Shown here in pieces: positions 16,715-25,617 of a stretch of 39,768 nt of DNA. The notes beneath the pieces are model-generated. The model made no database searches and had not been told where the DNA came from. It saw only the letters and a program-made list of their open reading frames with translations. Position 1 is the first letter of the stretch. Each line of letters begins with the position of its first letter. Location: contig CAIKEU010000004.1 of the NCBI GenBank assembly GCA_903826575.1, forward strand, positions 1 to 39,768, read 5' to 3'. The translations under genes and the position numbers were made by a program. The DNA comes from an uncultured bacterium (GTDB taxonomy: Bacteria; Actinomycetota; Actinomycetes; S36-B12; CAIYMF01).

Positions 16715-17574
16715 GGTATCCAAACGATCCGAAGGTCGCGACGAAACCACGTGTCCTGCCGACGAGCAAATCGTCGAGTGGTGCGCTTGGTGTGCTCAAT
16801 CGCTTCATCCTGAGTCCATTCGCCGTCAAGAAACTTCAACGCTTGCGCATAACCCAACGCACGCCGTGCAGTCACTCCGTCACGTAGCCCGAGCGCATCA
16901 AGCCGAGCCACTTCCTCGATGAGTCCGCCGGCCCACATTCGATCAACGCGCCGATCGATGCGTTGATCCAACTGATCACGCGGAACGTCCAGACCAACCT
17001 GCACAGTTGGATACACATCGGCCGGTTCGGGCAAGGTAGCGACGAATTCCTGCCCCGTCACTTCAATGACTTCAAGCGCCCGCACGATCCGGCGTCCATT
17101 CATCGGCGAGATCGCAGCCGCGGAGGTTGGGTCCAGCAGGACCAGACGTTCGTGCAGGGCCTGCGGTCCTTGCGACTCGAGTTCGGTTTCCAACCGCGAA
17201 CGGATCTGTGGATCCGTTCCGGGAAAGCTGAGATCGTCCACAACCGCCCTGACGTAAAGCCCCGATCCACCAACGAGGATTGGGGTGCGCGCGCGAGCAT
17301 GGATGTCGTCGACAGCCATGCGGGCAAGCCGCTGATACTCCGCGACGTTGGCCGTCTGCGTCACCGGCCACAGATCCAACATGTGGTGAGAAATGCCACG
17401 TCGCTCGTTGGCTGGCAGTTTTGCCGTGCCGATGTCCATCCCCTGATAAACCTGCATCGAGTCGGCGTTGATTACCTCACCACCTAGCGCCAGCGCCAGA
17501 TCCAGTGCGAGATCAGACTTACCCGACGCCGTCGGGCCGACGACGGCAACGACAATATGGCTGGTCACGGTCAC
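16660..17574 (-). CDS. miaA: tRNA dimethylallyltransferase MiaA
   Basis: Predicted 304-residue enzyme that adds a dimethylallyl group to A37 of tRNAs reading codons that start with U. The P-loop is VVGPTASGKSDLALDLAL, followed by NADSMQVYQGMDIGTAKL and VGGSGLYVRAVVDDLSFPGT, all characteristic. The open frame continues to 18156, but that part is the antisense of the repeat gene at 17681 and I exclude it. The GTG at 17574 (AGGT upstream) or the GTG at 17568 is the likely start. Its product is the substrate for MiaB, encoded nearby. Confidence 0.95.
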   Translation of the reverse strand: MTVTSHIVVAVVGPTASGKSDLALDLALALGGEVINADSMQVYQGMDIGTAKLPANERRGISHHMLDLWPVTQTANVAEYQRLARMAVDDIHARARTPILVGGSGLYVRAVVDDLSFPGTDPQIRSRLETELESQGPQALHERLVLLDPTSAAAISPMNGRRIVRALEVIEVTGQEFVATLPEPADVYPTVQVGLDVPRDQLDQRIDRRVDRMWAGGLIEEVARLDALGLRDGVTARRALGYAQALKFLDGEWTQDEAIEHTKRTTRRFARRQDTWFRRDLRIVWIPYDDPHVLERALAVVRNT

Positions 17575-17680
17575 GTTGACCTGGAGAAGACCTGGGACAG
17601 ACGTGGACGAGTGGGCAGGACGCTCATGGTCCCCTAGATTAGGACATGTTCTTACCTTCGACAGTGCACTAGGAGTAGTT

Positions 17681-18160
17681 ATGACAAGCATGGACGATGC
17701 CAAGGACGCCGTAAGCGGCCTGCTTAACAAGGCAAAGGCATTCATCGACGATGCACTCGACAGCGACGCAGGCGAGAAGGCCAAGGCAGCTGTTAACGAT
17801 CTTTCTGAGAAAGCCAAGGCCGCCCTTGACGACGTCAGCAATAGCGACCTAGCTGAGAAGGCAAAGTCGACGACGTCAGATCTTCTCGACAAGGCAAAGG
17901 AAGCGGTCGACAACATCGGCAGCAGCGACACCGTTGACTCCGTGAAGTCAGCTGCTGCAGATGTCGCAGACAAGGCCACGTCAGCTGCCAGCGACGCCGT
18001 CGACACAGCAAAAACGGTTGCCGGTGACGCAGCGGACGCAGCGTCAAAGGCTGCAAGTAGTGCTGCCGACGCGGCCAAGTCCGCCGCCGGAAGTGCCGCT
18101 GATGTGGCAGCCAAGGCCGCGAGCGATGCCGCTGAGGCCGCAAAGAACATCATCAAGTAA
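17681..18160 (+). CDS. LEA/apolipoprotein-like Lys-Ala repeat protein
   Basis: Predicted 159-residue protein without a signal peptide or membrane span. After 16 residues come three 27-residue repeats (17-43, 44-70, 71-97), each starting KAKxAxDD or similar and carrying a second KAK/VKS block near position 17-20. A tail of about 60 residues (98-159) is almost only Ala, Asp, Ser, Lys and ends AAEAAKNIIK. The pattern predicts long charged amphipathic helix or disorder, as in LEA proteins and ElaB/YqjD-like stress proteins. The ATG at 17681 has AGGAG 5-6 nt upstream. It is divergent from miaA with 106 bp between. A function in desiccation or osmotic stress is a guess from composition. Confidence 0.85.
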   Translation: MTSMDDAKDAVSGLLNKAKAFIDDALDSDAGEKAKAAVNDLSEKAKAALDDVSNSDLAEKAKSTTSDLLDKAKEAVDNIGSSDTVDSVKSAAADVADKATSAASDAVDTAKTVAGDAADAASKAASSAADAAKSAAGSAADVAAKAASDAAEAAKNIIK

Positions 18161-18181
18161 CTGACTAGCTAGCCAGCCCTG

Positions 18182-18225
18182 GCGGGGTTCGTCATCGTTC
18201 CGATGACGGGCCCCGCGTTAGTTTG
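18182..18225 (+). terminator. Terminator of the Lys-Ala repeat gene
   Basis: A 16-bp stem (GCGGGGTTCGTCATCG with CGATGACGGGCCCCGC, two U-G pairs) closes on a 3-base loop, and GTTAGTTTG follows. It begins 21 bp after the stop codon. Confidence 0.85.
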
Positions 18226-18257
18226 TGCCTGACGTCACCTGCATCGCTGTTGCAGAT

Positions 18258-18289
18258 AAGACGTGCGTTGACTCGTCAGCGCACGTCTT
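18258..18289 (-). terminator. Hairpin after the Rv2728c-like gene
   Basis: AAGACGTGCG pairs with CGCACGTCTT, with further inner pairing (TGAC with GTCA). It lies 9 bp past the stop of the minus-strand gene at 18299. The T content after it is low, so termination efficiency is uncertain. Confidence 0.6.
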
Positions 18290-18298
18290 GGCGTCAAT

Positions 18299-19012
18299 CT
18301 AGACACAGACCCACGACGCGACGAAATAACCCACGCCGTATGGAGCCTCAGCGTACTCACAACGTGCCTCGACGTGACGATCGCGCATCGACTCCGCAGC
18401 GAACTGCCACGCAGGCCACCCGGCAGCCATAACTGCTTCAGCCAGTGCGCGATCGAGTGACGCGAGCCCTTGTGCACTGCCGGATACCAGAGCATCCTCC
18501 ACGATCGCGTCGAAAGCCGTCGCATCTGAATGTAGATAGCCTGGCGCTTTTTCGGTGCGCGCCGCCGATCCATCTGCCACGACAACTAGCACCGTCTGAT
18601 CAGGCGCTGCCGCCACTTCTTGCACGAGCGCAGCGATGTTCTCCACCGATTCATCGGGTGAGATTTCAATGACGGTACGAGCGCCAGCCCATCGAGTTTG
18701 ATCGAGCAGCCACACACCAATACTCGCCGCCAAACCCAGTCGGACCGTGGGCTCACTAACGTCAACAGTCGCACTGCGGTCCAGCGTGACCGAAAGTGGA
18801 ACGCCGAACCCAGTAAAAGTGCCCATCCCTGAATCGAATCGCTGCGTGCGCTCACCTGCACCAACGATCACAACGCGCTCGGCCGATTCAACGACTCGAT
18901 CAATGGTGGCAATCGCCACGGCGCGAAGATCGTCGAGCTCGTGGGCCGCACCGCTGGCAATCTGCGGAATCAAAATCGGTGCACTAGGCACGAACACAGC
19001 GGCAACAATCAC
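18299..19012 (-). CDS. Rv2728c-like protein, class III extradiol dioxygenase fold
   Basis: Predicted 237-residue cytoplasmic protein found next to miaB and miaA in many actinomycetes. It starts MIVAAVFVPSAPILIPQIAS, resembling the start of LigB-type extradiol ring-cleavage dioxygenases, and contains VVIVGAGERTQRF and VVVADGSAARTEKAPGYL. The canonical metal-binding histidines of true dioxygenases are not evident, so an enzymatic role is doubtful. The GTG at 19012 lies 5 nt after the miaB stop, indicating coupled translation. The function is unknown. Confidence 0.8.
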   Translation of the reverse strand: MIVAAVFVPSAPILIPQIASGAAHELDDLRAVAIATIDRVVESAERVVIVGAGERTQRFDSGMGTFTGFGVPLSVTLDRSATVDVSEPTVRLGLAASIGVWLLDQTRWAGARTVIEISPDESVENIAALVQEVAAAPDQTVLVVVADGSAARTEKAPGYLHSDATAFDAIVEDALVSGSAQGLASLDRALAEAVMAAGWPAWQFAAESMRDRHVEARCEYAEAPYGVGYFVASWVCV

Positions 19013-19017
19013 GAATG

Positions 19018-20469
19018 TCAGCCTCGAATCGTGGGTAAACCGAGCAGAACCGGCGCGCCCGAGGACTGACCGTGGGTGCGCTCAGTCTCACCAGAGGCAC
19101 GTGCCTGCCACGCATCACCTGACCGGGTTCGTCGAACCCCGGTAATCGGGACGTCCGACACTAGGTGGTGAGGAGCTGCGTACGTTACTTCCGCCACCAC
19201 GACGTCACCCGGACGCGGAACCTCGTCCCCCGGGGTGAAATGGACGAGTCGGTTGTCGCGGGCTCGTCCTGAAAGTCGTGCCGTCGCTTCATCTTTGCGA
19301 CCTTCACCTTCAGCGACCAGAAGCTCCACGGAAGTACCGATGAGCGCTTTGTTTTCATCCCAGGCGATCTGTTCGACAACAGACGAAAGCCGTTTGTAGC
19401 GATCGGCCACCACATCCGCTGGCACCTGTTCAGCCATAGTGGCAGCAGGTGTACCTGGACGAGGCGAGTACTGGAATGTGAAGGCCGACGCGAAACGCGC
19501 CGCTTTCGCGACATCAATGGTTGCTTGGAAGTCCTCTTCGGTCTCACCAGGAAAACCAATGATGATGTCAGTTGTAATTGCCGCATGTGGCATCGCTTCA
19601 CGGACCCGATCGATGATGCCGAGGTACCGTTCACTTCGATACGAACGACGCATCTCACGCAGGACACGATCCGATCCCGACTGCAATGGCATGTGCAGGG
19701 ATGGCATGACGTTGTGGGTCTGCGCCATCGCGGCGATCACATCATCGGTGAAGTCGGCCGGATGAGGCGAGGTAAAGCGCACACGCTCGAGGCCATCGAT
19801 GTCGCCACACGCACGCAACAGTTTTGCGAACGCCTGACGATCACCGAATTCGACTCCGTACGCGTTGACGTTCTGGCCAAGCAACGTCACCTCCATCACG
19901 CCTTCGGCAACGAGCGCCTGAATCTCAGCTAGTACGTCACCGGGGCGTCGATCTTTTTCCTTGCCCCGAAGCGACGGCACGATGCAGAACGTGCAGGTGT
20001 TGTTACAGCCAACGCTGATCGCTACCCACGCCGCATAGGCAGACTCGCGACGCGTGGGCAGGGTGGACGGGAACGTCTCGAGCGAATCAAGGATTTCGAC
20101 CTGCGCCTCGGAGTTGACGCGAGCGCGCTCTAAAAGGACGGGAAGGGAGCCAATGTTGTGCGTACCAAACACCACGTCAACCCATGGCGCACGTCGGATG
20201 ATTTCGCCCTTGTCCTTTTGCGCCATGCATCCGCCGACAGCGATCTGCATGTCAGGGTTGGCATCTTTGAACGGCTTGAGGTGTCCAAGGTTTCCATAAA
20301 GACGGTTGTCAGCATTTTCTCGCACGGCACAGGTATTGAACACGATCACGTCGGCATCCTCGCCGCTGACTGGACGCACGTACCCGGCGTCCTCAAGCAG
20401 GCCTGACAACCGCTCTGAGTCGTGGACATTCATCTGGCACCCGTAGGTGCGCACTTCGTACGTACGCAT
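19018..20469 (-). CDS. miaB: tRNA-2-methylthio-N6-dimethylallyladenosine synthase MiaB
   Basis: Predicted 483-residue radical-SAM methylthiotransferase that adds a methylthio group to i6A37 made by MiaA. The N-terminal domain has three cluster cysteines ([21 protein letters not shown]). The radical-SAM motif is [20 protein letters not shown], and a C-terminal TRAM domain ends near residue 450. The ATG at 20469 has no clear ribosome-binding site; TAGGCT lies 9 nt before it. The gene follows the cupin gene after 43 bp. The roughly 30-residue tail past TRAM is unconserved in type. Confidence 0.97.
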   Translation of the reverse strand: MRTYEVRTYGCQMNVHDSERLSGLLEDAGYVRPVSGEDADVIVFNTCAVRENADNRLYGNLGHLKPFKDANPDMQIAVGGCMAQKDKGEIIRRAPWVDVVFGTHNIGSLPVLLERARVNSEAQVEILDSLETFPSTLPTRRESAYAAWVAISVGCNNTCTFCIVPSLRGKEKDRRPGDVLAEIQALVAEGVMEVTLLGQNVNAYGVEFGDRQAFAKLLRACGDIDGLERVRFTSPHPADFTDDVIAAMAQTHNVMPSLHMPLQSGSDRVLREMRRSYRSERYLGIIDRVREAMPHAAITTDIIIGFPGETEEDFQATIDVAKAARFASAFTFQYSPRPGTPAATMAEQVPADVVADRYKRLSSVVEQIAWDENKALIGTSVELLVAEGEGRKDEATARLSGRARDNRLVHFTPGDEVPRPGDVVVAEVTYAAPHHLVSDVPITGVRRTRSGDAWQARASGETERTHGQSSGAPVLLGLPTIRG

Positions 20470-20512
20470 GATCTGCCTAGCCTACGGGCATCCGCGCGTC
20501 GGACCAACCGAC

Positions 20513-20929
20513 CTAGGGCATTGCTTGGACGGGCAGGTCAGAGAGCAGCAAGATTCGCAGAGTTGATTCGCCGGTGTTCACGATGCCGCGAGACGTATGC
20601 GGATTGATGAAGATCGCATCTCCTGGGGCGAGGTCCACCTCCTGGTCCGCGAGCAGAAAGCGGCCACGGCCGTCGAGCACGATGTAGCACTCGTCAATCA
20701 TCACGTAGCCATCAGGATCAACTTCGTCATGAACGTGAGCACCCTCAGTGGCACCGACGGGAATATCCCAAATCTCAAGTTCGAGTGGCCACTTGAAACC
20801 CAGTTCGAAATATCGACGCATCGTGATGGGCCCAACGCCGCCATGGACGTCATCCATAACGAACATGTTCTCGTCACGACGCTGAACACGTGAAGGACGG
20901 GGGGCATCGGGCTGCCATGTGTTGACCAT
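20513..20929 (-). CDS. Small cupin-domain protein
   Basis: Predicted 138-residue single-domain cupin. The first cupin motif is visible as GAHVHDEVDPDGYVMIDECY with candidate metal ligands (two His, one Glu), and the second as PGDAIFINPHTSRGIVNTGE with a His. The overall metal site could therefore be intact. The ATG at 20929 has TAGGGT exactly 6 nt upstream and no Shine-Dalgarno sequence, so a leaderless transcript is likely. It lies between rny and miaB. The substrate is unknown; cupins include dioxygenases, isomerases and binding proteins. Confidence 0.82.
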   Translation of the reverse strand: MVNTWQPDAPRPSRVQRRDENMFVMDDVHGGVGPITMRRYFELGFKWPLELEIWDIPVGATEGAHVHDEVDPDGYVMIDECYIVLDGRGRFLLADQEVDLAPGDAIFINPHTSRGIVNTGESTLRILLLSDLPVQAMP

Positions 20930-20935
20930 GGCGAC

Positions 20936-20941
20936 ACCCTA
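20936..20941 (-). promoter_or_regulatory. Candidate leaderless -10 element of the cupin gene
   Basis: TAGGGT lies 6 nt before the ATG on the minus strand. The same hexamer and spacing occur before rimO. Confidence 0.45.
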
Positions 20942-20993
20942 CTGGGACACCGATTCGTTCGCACCCACTCGTGCAGCGCGGATTTCGAAAGAA

Positions 20994-22688
20994 CTAACGG
21001 GCTAATCCGGTGGCCCGTGACTCACGAACGACAGTCACGCGGATCTGACCCGGATACGTCAACTCATGCTCGATCTCAGCCGCAATATCACGGGCGAGTA
21101 CCTGCATGCCGATGTCATCGACAACCTCAGGCACCACAACGACGCGCACCTCACGTCCAGCCTGCATAGCGAACACCTTTTCTACACCGGCGTGAGACGA
21201 CGCGATCTGTTCAAGCTTTTCTAGCCGCTCCACATAGTGCTCAAGGGATTCGCGACGGGCACCCGGACGCCCACCACTCATCGCATCCGCAGTCTGTGTC
21301 AGAACCGCCTCAAGTGTGCGTACCTCAACCTCGTTGTGGTGCGCCTCGATGGCGTGGATAACGTCGTCATCCTCGCCGTAGCGGCGGGCCACTTCAGCGC
21401 CAATCAAAGCGTGTGATCCCTGAACCTCATGGGTAAGCGCCTTACCAATGTCATGCAGGAGTGCGCACCGCTTGGCATGCTCAATCGGAAGCTTCAGCTC
21501 TGCTGCCATGATGCCCGCGAGATGAGCGCACTCGACCAAGTGACCGAGGACGTTTTGACCGTAGGACGTGCGATAGCGCAGGCGTCCGAGCAAAGCGATG
21601 AGATCAGGGTGCATGTCGCCAAGTGCGAGATCCATCAACGCATCTTCACCGGCACGAATACACCGCGCGTCCACTTCGAGCCGGCTGCGCTCATACTCCT
21701 CTTCGATCCGCGACGGTTGAATACGCCCATCAGTGATGAGTGCTTCAAGGGTCACCCGAGCAATCTCACGACGTACCGGATCAAAGGAGGACAGCAACAC
21801 TGCCTCAGGTGTGTCATCGATCAGCAGGTTGACGCCCGTTACCGCCTCAAAGGTGCGGATGTTGCGACCCTCTCGTCCGATGATGCGCCCCTTCATCGAG
21901 TCGTCGGGAAGGTGAAGCACCGAAACCGTTGACTCGGCGGTCTGCTCGCTGGCGATTCGCTGCGCGGCCAGCGTGACGATACGACGCGCGCGAGCGTCAC
22001 CCTCATCGCGGGCCTCCCGCTCGATATCACGAACCGTCAGCGCGGCCTCACGTTTGGCTTGAGCGGTTATGGAGGCGACCAACTCCGCCTTCGCCTGCTC
22101 AACTGTCATCGACGCCACCCTTTCTAGAGCGGCGGCGCGGTCTGCGTCGAATGACTCCTCCCGAGCGGACAACGTCTCTAGGCGCACCCCGAATTCACGG
22201 GCCCGCGTCTCAAGTTCGGTAGCCCTAGACGCCAGGGTCGTTGCTTCACCGCTGATGAGGTTTTCGCGTTCGATGAGTCGATCTTCGCGGCGGCTAACTT
22301 CATCACGCATACGCGTGACCTCGTCCCGCAGTCGCTCGATATCGGCGCGGATCGTGGATGACTCATTCTCAATCGCCGCACGCCGCTCTTCGGCCCTGCG
22401 CACATCATCGGCTGCCTGGGCTCGAGATTGCTCAGCGGCTGCAAGGGCCGCCGCGGCGAGTGCTCTCGTGCGATCCGCCTCAGCTTGGGCGTTTGAGCGA
22501 AGCAGGTCGACGCGATCGTCAATATCGCGTTGACGCCTGGTGAGTTCGGCGTCAACGCCCGCAGTCACTTCAAGCGCGCGGCTTTGGGTGGCCTGTTCAA
22601 GCAGATGACGCTGGCGAACAAGTGCCCCACCAAGAACACCGGAGACGACAAGGCCCGCGATCAAAGCAACAACGGCGATGGGATCCAC
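20994..22688 (-). CDS. rny: Ribonuclease Y
   Basis: Predicted 564-residue membrane-anchored endoribonuclease that starts mRNA decay. A single span (residues 4-23) is followed by a long charged coiled coil (about 30-230), a KH domain with GRIIGREGRN (267-276), and an HD domain with CALLHDIGKALTH (His412-Asp413) and EAHHNEVEVRT. Length and order match RNase Y. The GTG at 22688 has GGGAG upstream. RNase J is encoded in the same window, so this organism has both decay enzymes. Confidence 0.96.
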   Translation of the reverse strand: MDPIAVVALIAGLVVSGVLGGALVRQRHLLEQATQSRALEVTAGVDAELTRRQRDIDDRVDLLRSNAQAEADRTRALAAAALAAAEQSRAQAADDVRRAEERRAAIENESSTIRADIERLRDEVTRMRDEVSRREDRLIERENLISGEATTLASRATELETRAREFGVRLETLSAREESFDADRAAALERVASMTVEQAKAELVASITAQAKREAALTVRDIEREARDEGDARARRIVTLAAQRIASEQTAESTVSVLHLPDDSMKGRIIGREGRNIRTFEAVTGVNLLIDDTPEAVLLSSFDPVRREIARVTLEALITDGRIQPSRIEEEYERSRLEVDARCIRAGEDALMDLALGDMHPDLIALLGRLRYRTSYGQNVLGHLVECAHLAGIMAAELKLPIEHAKRCALLHDIGKALTHEVQGSHALIGAEVARRYGEDDDVIHAIEAHHNEVEVRTLEAVLTQTADAMSGGRPGARRESLEHYVERLEKLEQIASSHAGVEKVFAMQAGREVRVVVVPEVVDDIGMQVLARDIAAEIEHELTYPGQIRVTVVRESRATGLAR

Positions 22689-22879
22689 GTGAGCTCCCTG
22701 CTCGCACGCAGGTACGCTATAAATTTAGTGCGCTAAAAAGCCGCCACTAAGAACGTAATCAAGCACATGCGTGCGTATCAATAGTCAGAGTTAAGAAAGT
22801 GTGATCGTGCGGTTCGGGACGTGCATTTAATTGCCGCTAACTCATTGTTCATTCATCGAGCTACTTCAGGTTAAACGCA
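22689..22879 (-). promoter_or_regulatory. Upstream region of rny, candidate promoter
   Basis: No gene is seen in the 251 bp between rny and the MMPL gene. An AT-rich stretch near 22714-22735 contains TAGCGT and TTTATAG on the minus strand, suitable as a -10 element for rny, but no clear -35 was found. The far end holds the MMPL terminator. Confidence 0.3.
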
Positions 22880-22921
22880 CATGGCCCGAATCCGCGCGAT
22901 GAAGCGCGCATTCGGGCCATG
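22880..22921 (-). terminator. Terminator of the MMPL transporter gene
   Basis: A 12-bp perfect stem (CATGGCCCGAAT with ATTCGGGCCATG) extends after one mismatch by five GC pairs, and TGCGTTTAACC follows on the minus strand. It starts 18 bp past the stop codon. Confidence 0.85.
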
Positions 22922-22939
22922 TCTGAGCGTGATTTGAGG

Positions 22940-25474
22940 TTAGACCAAAACCTTCTCGGGTTCGAGGTCTGGATCGTCCGCGATCTCGTCCTCCGCACCC
23001 TCCACATCGAAGTGAGGAAGGATCTTGTCGAGCCACCCCGGAAGCCACCAGTTCGTCTTACCGAGGATCGACATGAATGCCGGCACAAACACCAGTCGAA
23101 TCAGGAACGCATCGACCAGCACCGCTGAGGCGAGCGCAACACCAAACAGCTTGATCGTGTTATTCGGTGTCGGGATGAACGCTGCGAAAACACTGGCCAT
23201 GATCAACGCCGCCATCAGAACAACACGGCCTGAGCCAGCCAGACCACGGCGCACAGACGCCGCATTGTCACCAGTACGCGACCATTCCTCCTGCATGCGG
23301 CTAACTAAGAAGACCTGGTAATCCATCGACAGACCGAACAGGATCGCGAACACCATGACGGGCAGGAACGGGAAGATCGGCCCTGTTCCGGTGACGCCGA
23401 GCAGGTTGTTCAACCAACCCCATTGGAACACCGCAACGGTGATTCCGGTCGACGCGGCAAACGACAGGAGGCTGGTGATGACGGCCGTCAAGGAAACGAC
23501 CGGTGCTCTAAACAGAATCATCAGCATCAAGAAGCCAAGACCCACAACGACCGCCAAGAACAGTGGCATAGCGTTCTTCATAACCGAACTGAAGTCCGCG
23601 GTGATTGCCGTGGTACCGCCGACATACGCCTGCGCGCCGATCTTTTGGTCGACCGCGGGCAGAGTCTCGCTACGCAGACGATCTAGCAGCTGCTGGGTGG
23701 CCTCGTCCTGCGGTCCAGTTGTCGGCTGCACCTCAACCGCGGTGATGCTCTGATCCTTCAGCGACGGGCCGACGAGTGGGAGCATGGCCAGGCTTGGATT
23801 GACGGATGCAACGCCTTGCGTCTTGGTCAAAGCCCCAATGATCTGACCCAGACCTTCCACATCGCCATTCTTCGGAAGTTGAACCGCGACAAAGAATGGA
23901 CCGTTAGCACCCGGACCAAAGCCCTTCGACGTCAGGTCGTACGCAATGCGGCTGATGCTGCCCGGAGGTGTCCCTGAGTCATCAGGGAAGCCCAAGCGAA
24001 GTGAGAGCGCGGGCACGGCCAGTGCCAGCACCGCGCCTAGCGCTAGGAGCGCGGGGATGACGGGGTGCTTTTGAAGTGCACGAGCATAGCGTGCCCATCC
24101 GGCACCCTCGGGAGCATGGGCACCCTCGGCACGCGACTGACGGGTGAGCTTGTAGAACCATGGGCCAACACCGGCGACAAGGGCCACGAGCCCGATGGCT
24201 GACGCCACACCCTTAGCTGCCGGGGACAGCGACGGGAGTGCACTTGCGCCAAGCAGAGCCAGACCAACGATCGTCGCGCCAATCTGGACGGGTACTCCGT
24301 AGCGGCCGTTCTCCACGGCCTTGGCCGCGAATCGCGAAACCGGAGATACAGCACGATCACCCAGCAGTGACAGCATTGCCGGCAGTAACCAGACGGCAGC
24401 CAGCATGACCATGATCACGGTGCCCGATGCGGCCAGCGCGAGTCCATTGAAGAAGCTGATCCGCATAATGAATAGACCGAGCAGAGCGATAACGACGGTG
24501 GACGCCGCAAAGACAACAGCACGTCCGGAGGTGTTCACCGCCTCTGTCGCCGCCTGCTTTGCGTCGTGCCCAGCCAAGATGCCTTGACGGAAACGGTTGA
24601 TGACGAACAGTGAGTAGTCGATACCGACGCCAAGGCCGATCATCGAGGCCAGTGTCGGCGCGAATGTGGCCACGTCCATGAAGCGCGCAATGTACAGAAG
24701 CAAGGTGCCGCCAAGGGCCACACCGAATCCGGCCGTTACCAGTGGAAGGCCGGCCGCGAGAAGAGATCCGAACGCGATAAGCAGGATGATGAGGGCAACG
24801 GTCAGACCGATACCTTCGCTGCTCGGCGGCTCCTGCCCAGCAAAACTCAGAACCTGACCATTTGCACCGACCTGCATTCCGTTGACGCCATTGGCACCCT
24901 TGATACCAGCGATGATGTCCTTGGCTGTCTGAGTTGGAACTCCCGTACCATCTCCGGCGCCGGCGAACGTGACGACGGACTTCGCAACCGTGCCATCAGG
25001 GCTAACTGGCGAGTACGCCTTCTGCGCGGCCACGAGTGCGGCTTGAACCGCGGCTGCCTGCGCGGGGGGAAGGGTCGTCGGATCAATCGGTGAGGTCTGC
25101 GGCTTCGGGCATGACGCACCGAGGCCCTGACCGGTCTTGTCGAATGGATTCGTCACGCAAGAAACGCCCGGCAACTTGGAGATGTTCGTGAGTACCGGCA
25201 CGATCGCCGCAGCACTCGACGGATCCACCGCAAGGCCCTTTGCAGGCGACCACAGGATGTTCGCAGTGGCCGTGGTGGCAGCCGAAGCCTGACCGCTAGG
25301 CATCTTGGCCAGCAGCTCGGTGGCCTTCAACGACTCGGTATCTGGCAGGGAGAAAGAGTCATTGAGCTTGCCGCCGAACTTACCCCCCAGCGTAAAGACG
25401 ATTGCGACCAACACGAACCATGCTGCAATGGCAGCCCACGGCTTACGAACAGCCCAGCGGGAAAGTCCACCCAT
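22940..25474 (-). CDS. MMPL-family RND exporter
   Basis: Predicted 844-residue inner-membrane transporter with the duplicated MMPL layout: one span (residues 13-33), an extracytoplasmic loop to about 210, five or more spans, then a second set. The proton-relay motifs are seen twice, GVGIDYSLFVINRFRQG and GLSMDYQVFLVSRMQEEW. A middle region carries extra spans (about 395-490). The ATG at 25474 lies in the divergent region shared with the MarR gene and has a weak ribosome-binding site. Members export lipids, siderophores or drugs; the substrate cannot be told from sequence. The divergent regulator suggests ligand-controlled export. Confidence 0.94.
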   Translation of the reverse strand: MGGLSRWAVRKPWAAIAAWFVLVAIVFTLGGKFGGKLNDSFSLPDTESLKATELLAKMPSGQASAATTATANILWSPAKGLAVDPSSAAAIVPVLTNISKLPGVSCVTNPFDKTGQGLGASCPKPQTSPIDPTTLPPAQAAAVQAALVAAQKAYSPVSPDGTVAKSVVTFAGAGDGTGVPTQTAKDIIAGIKGANGVNGMQVGANGQVLSFAGQEPPSSEGIGLTVALIILLIAFGSLLAAGLPLVTAGFGVALGGTLLLYIARFMDVATFAPTLASMIGLGVGIDYSLFVINRFRQGILAGHDAKQAATEAVNTSGRAVVFAASTVVIALLGLFIMRISFFNGLALAASGTVIMVMLAAVWLLPAMLSLLGDRAVSPVSRFAAKAVENGRYGVPVQIGATIVGLALLGASALPSLSPAAKGVASAIGLVALVAGVGPWFYKLTRQSRAEGAHAPEGAGWARYARALQKHPVIPALLALGAVLALAVPALSLRLGFPDDSGTPPGSISRIAYDLTSKGFGPGANGPFFVAVQLPKNGDVEGLGQIIGALTKTQGVASVNPSLAMLPLVGPSLKDQSITAVEVQPTTGPQDEATQQLLDRLRSETLPAVDQKIGAQAYVGGTTAITADFSSVMKNAMPLFLAVVVGLGFLMLMILFRAPVVSLTAVITSLLSFAASTGITVAVFQWGWLNNLLGVTGTGPIFPFLPVMVFAILFGLSMDYQVFLVSRMQEEWSRTGDNAASVRRGLAGSGRVVLMAALIMASVFAAFIPTPNNTIKLFGVALASAVLVDAFLIRLVFVPAFMSILGKTNWWLPGWLDKILPHFDVEGAEDEIADDPDLEPEKVLV

Positions 25475-25522
25475 GATCTAAACACCCATTTCGACGATGT
25501 ACCCCGACGTACCTGATCAAGA

Positions 25523-25597
25523 ATATGTGCGAGACATATATTCTTCCTGTACTCTAAATTACGTGCCTGACACATGCAAGTTATATGCTCGACACAC
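25523..25597. promoter_or_regulatory. Three MarR operator-like sites in the MMPL-marR intergenic region
   Basis: Three aligned 17-bp sites occur: ATATGT-GCGAG-ACATAT at 25523-25539 (a perfect 6-bp inverted repeat), TTACGT-GCCTG-ACACAT at 25559-25575, and TTATAT-GCTCG-ACACAC at 25581-25597. All share T-GCNNG-ACA. Their centres lie 36 and 22 bp apart. Placement between divergent regulator and transporter is typical of MarR autoregulation. Confidence 0.65.
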
Positions 25598-25617
25598 ACA
25601 TCGTAGGAGGAGGTGAC

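Noticed and set aside
17575-18156. Long N-terminal extension of the miaA frame (about 190 codons)
   Set aside because: It is the exact antisense of the Lys-Ala repeat gene, which has its own ribosome-binding site and terminator; MiaA begins at the P-loop region near 17574.
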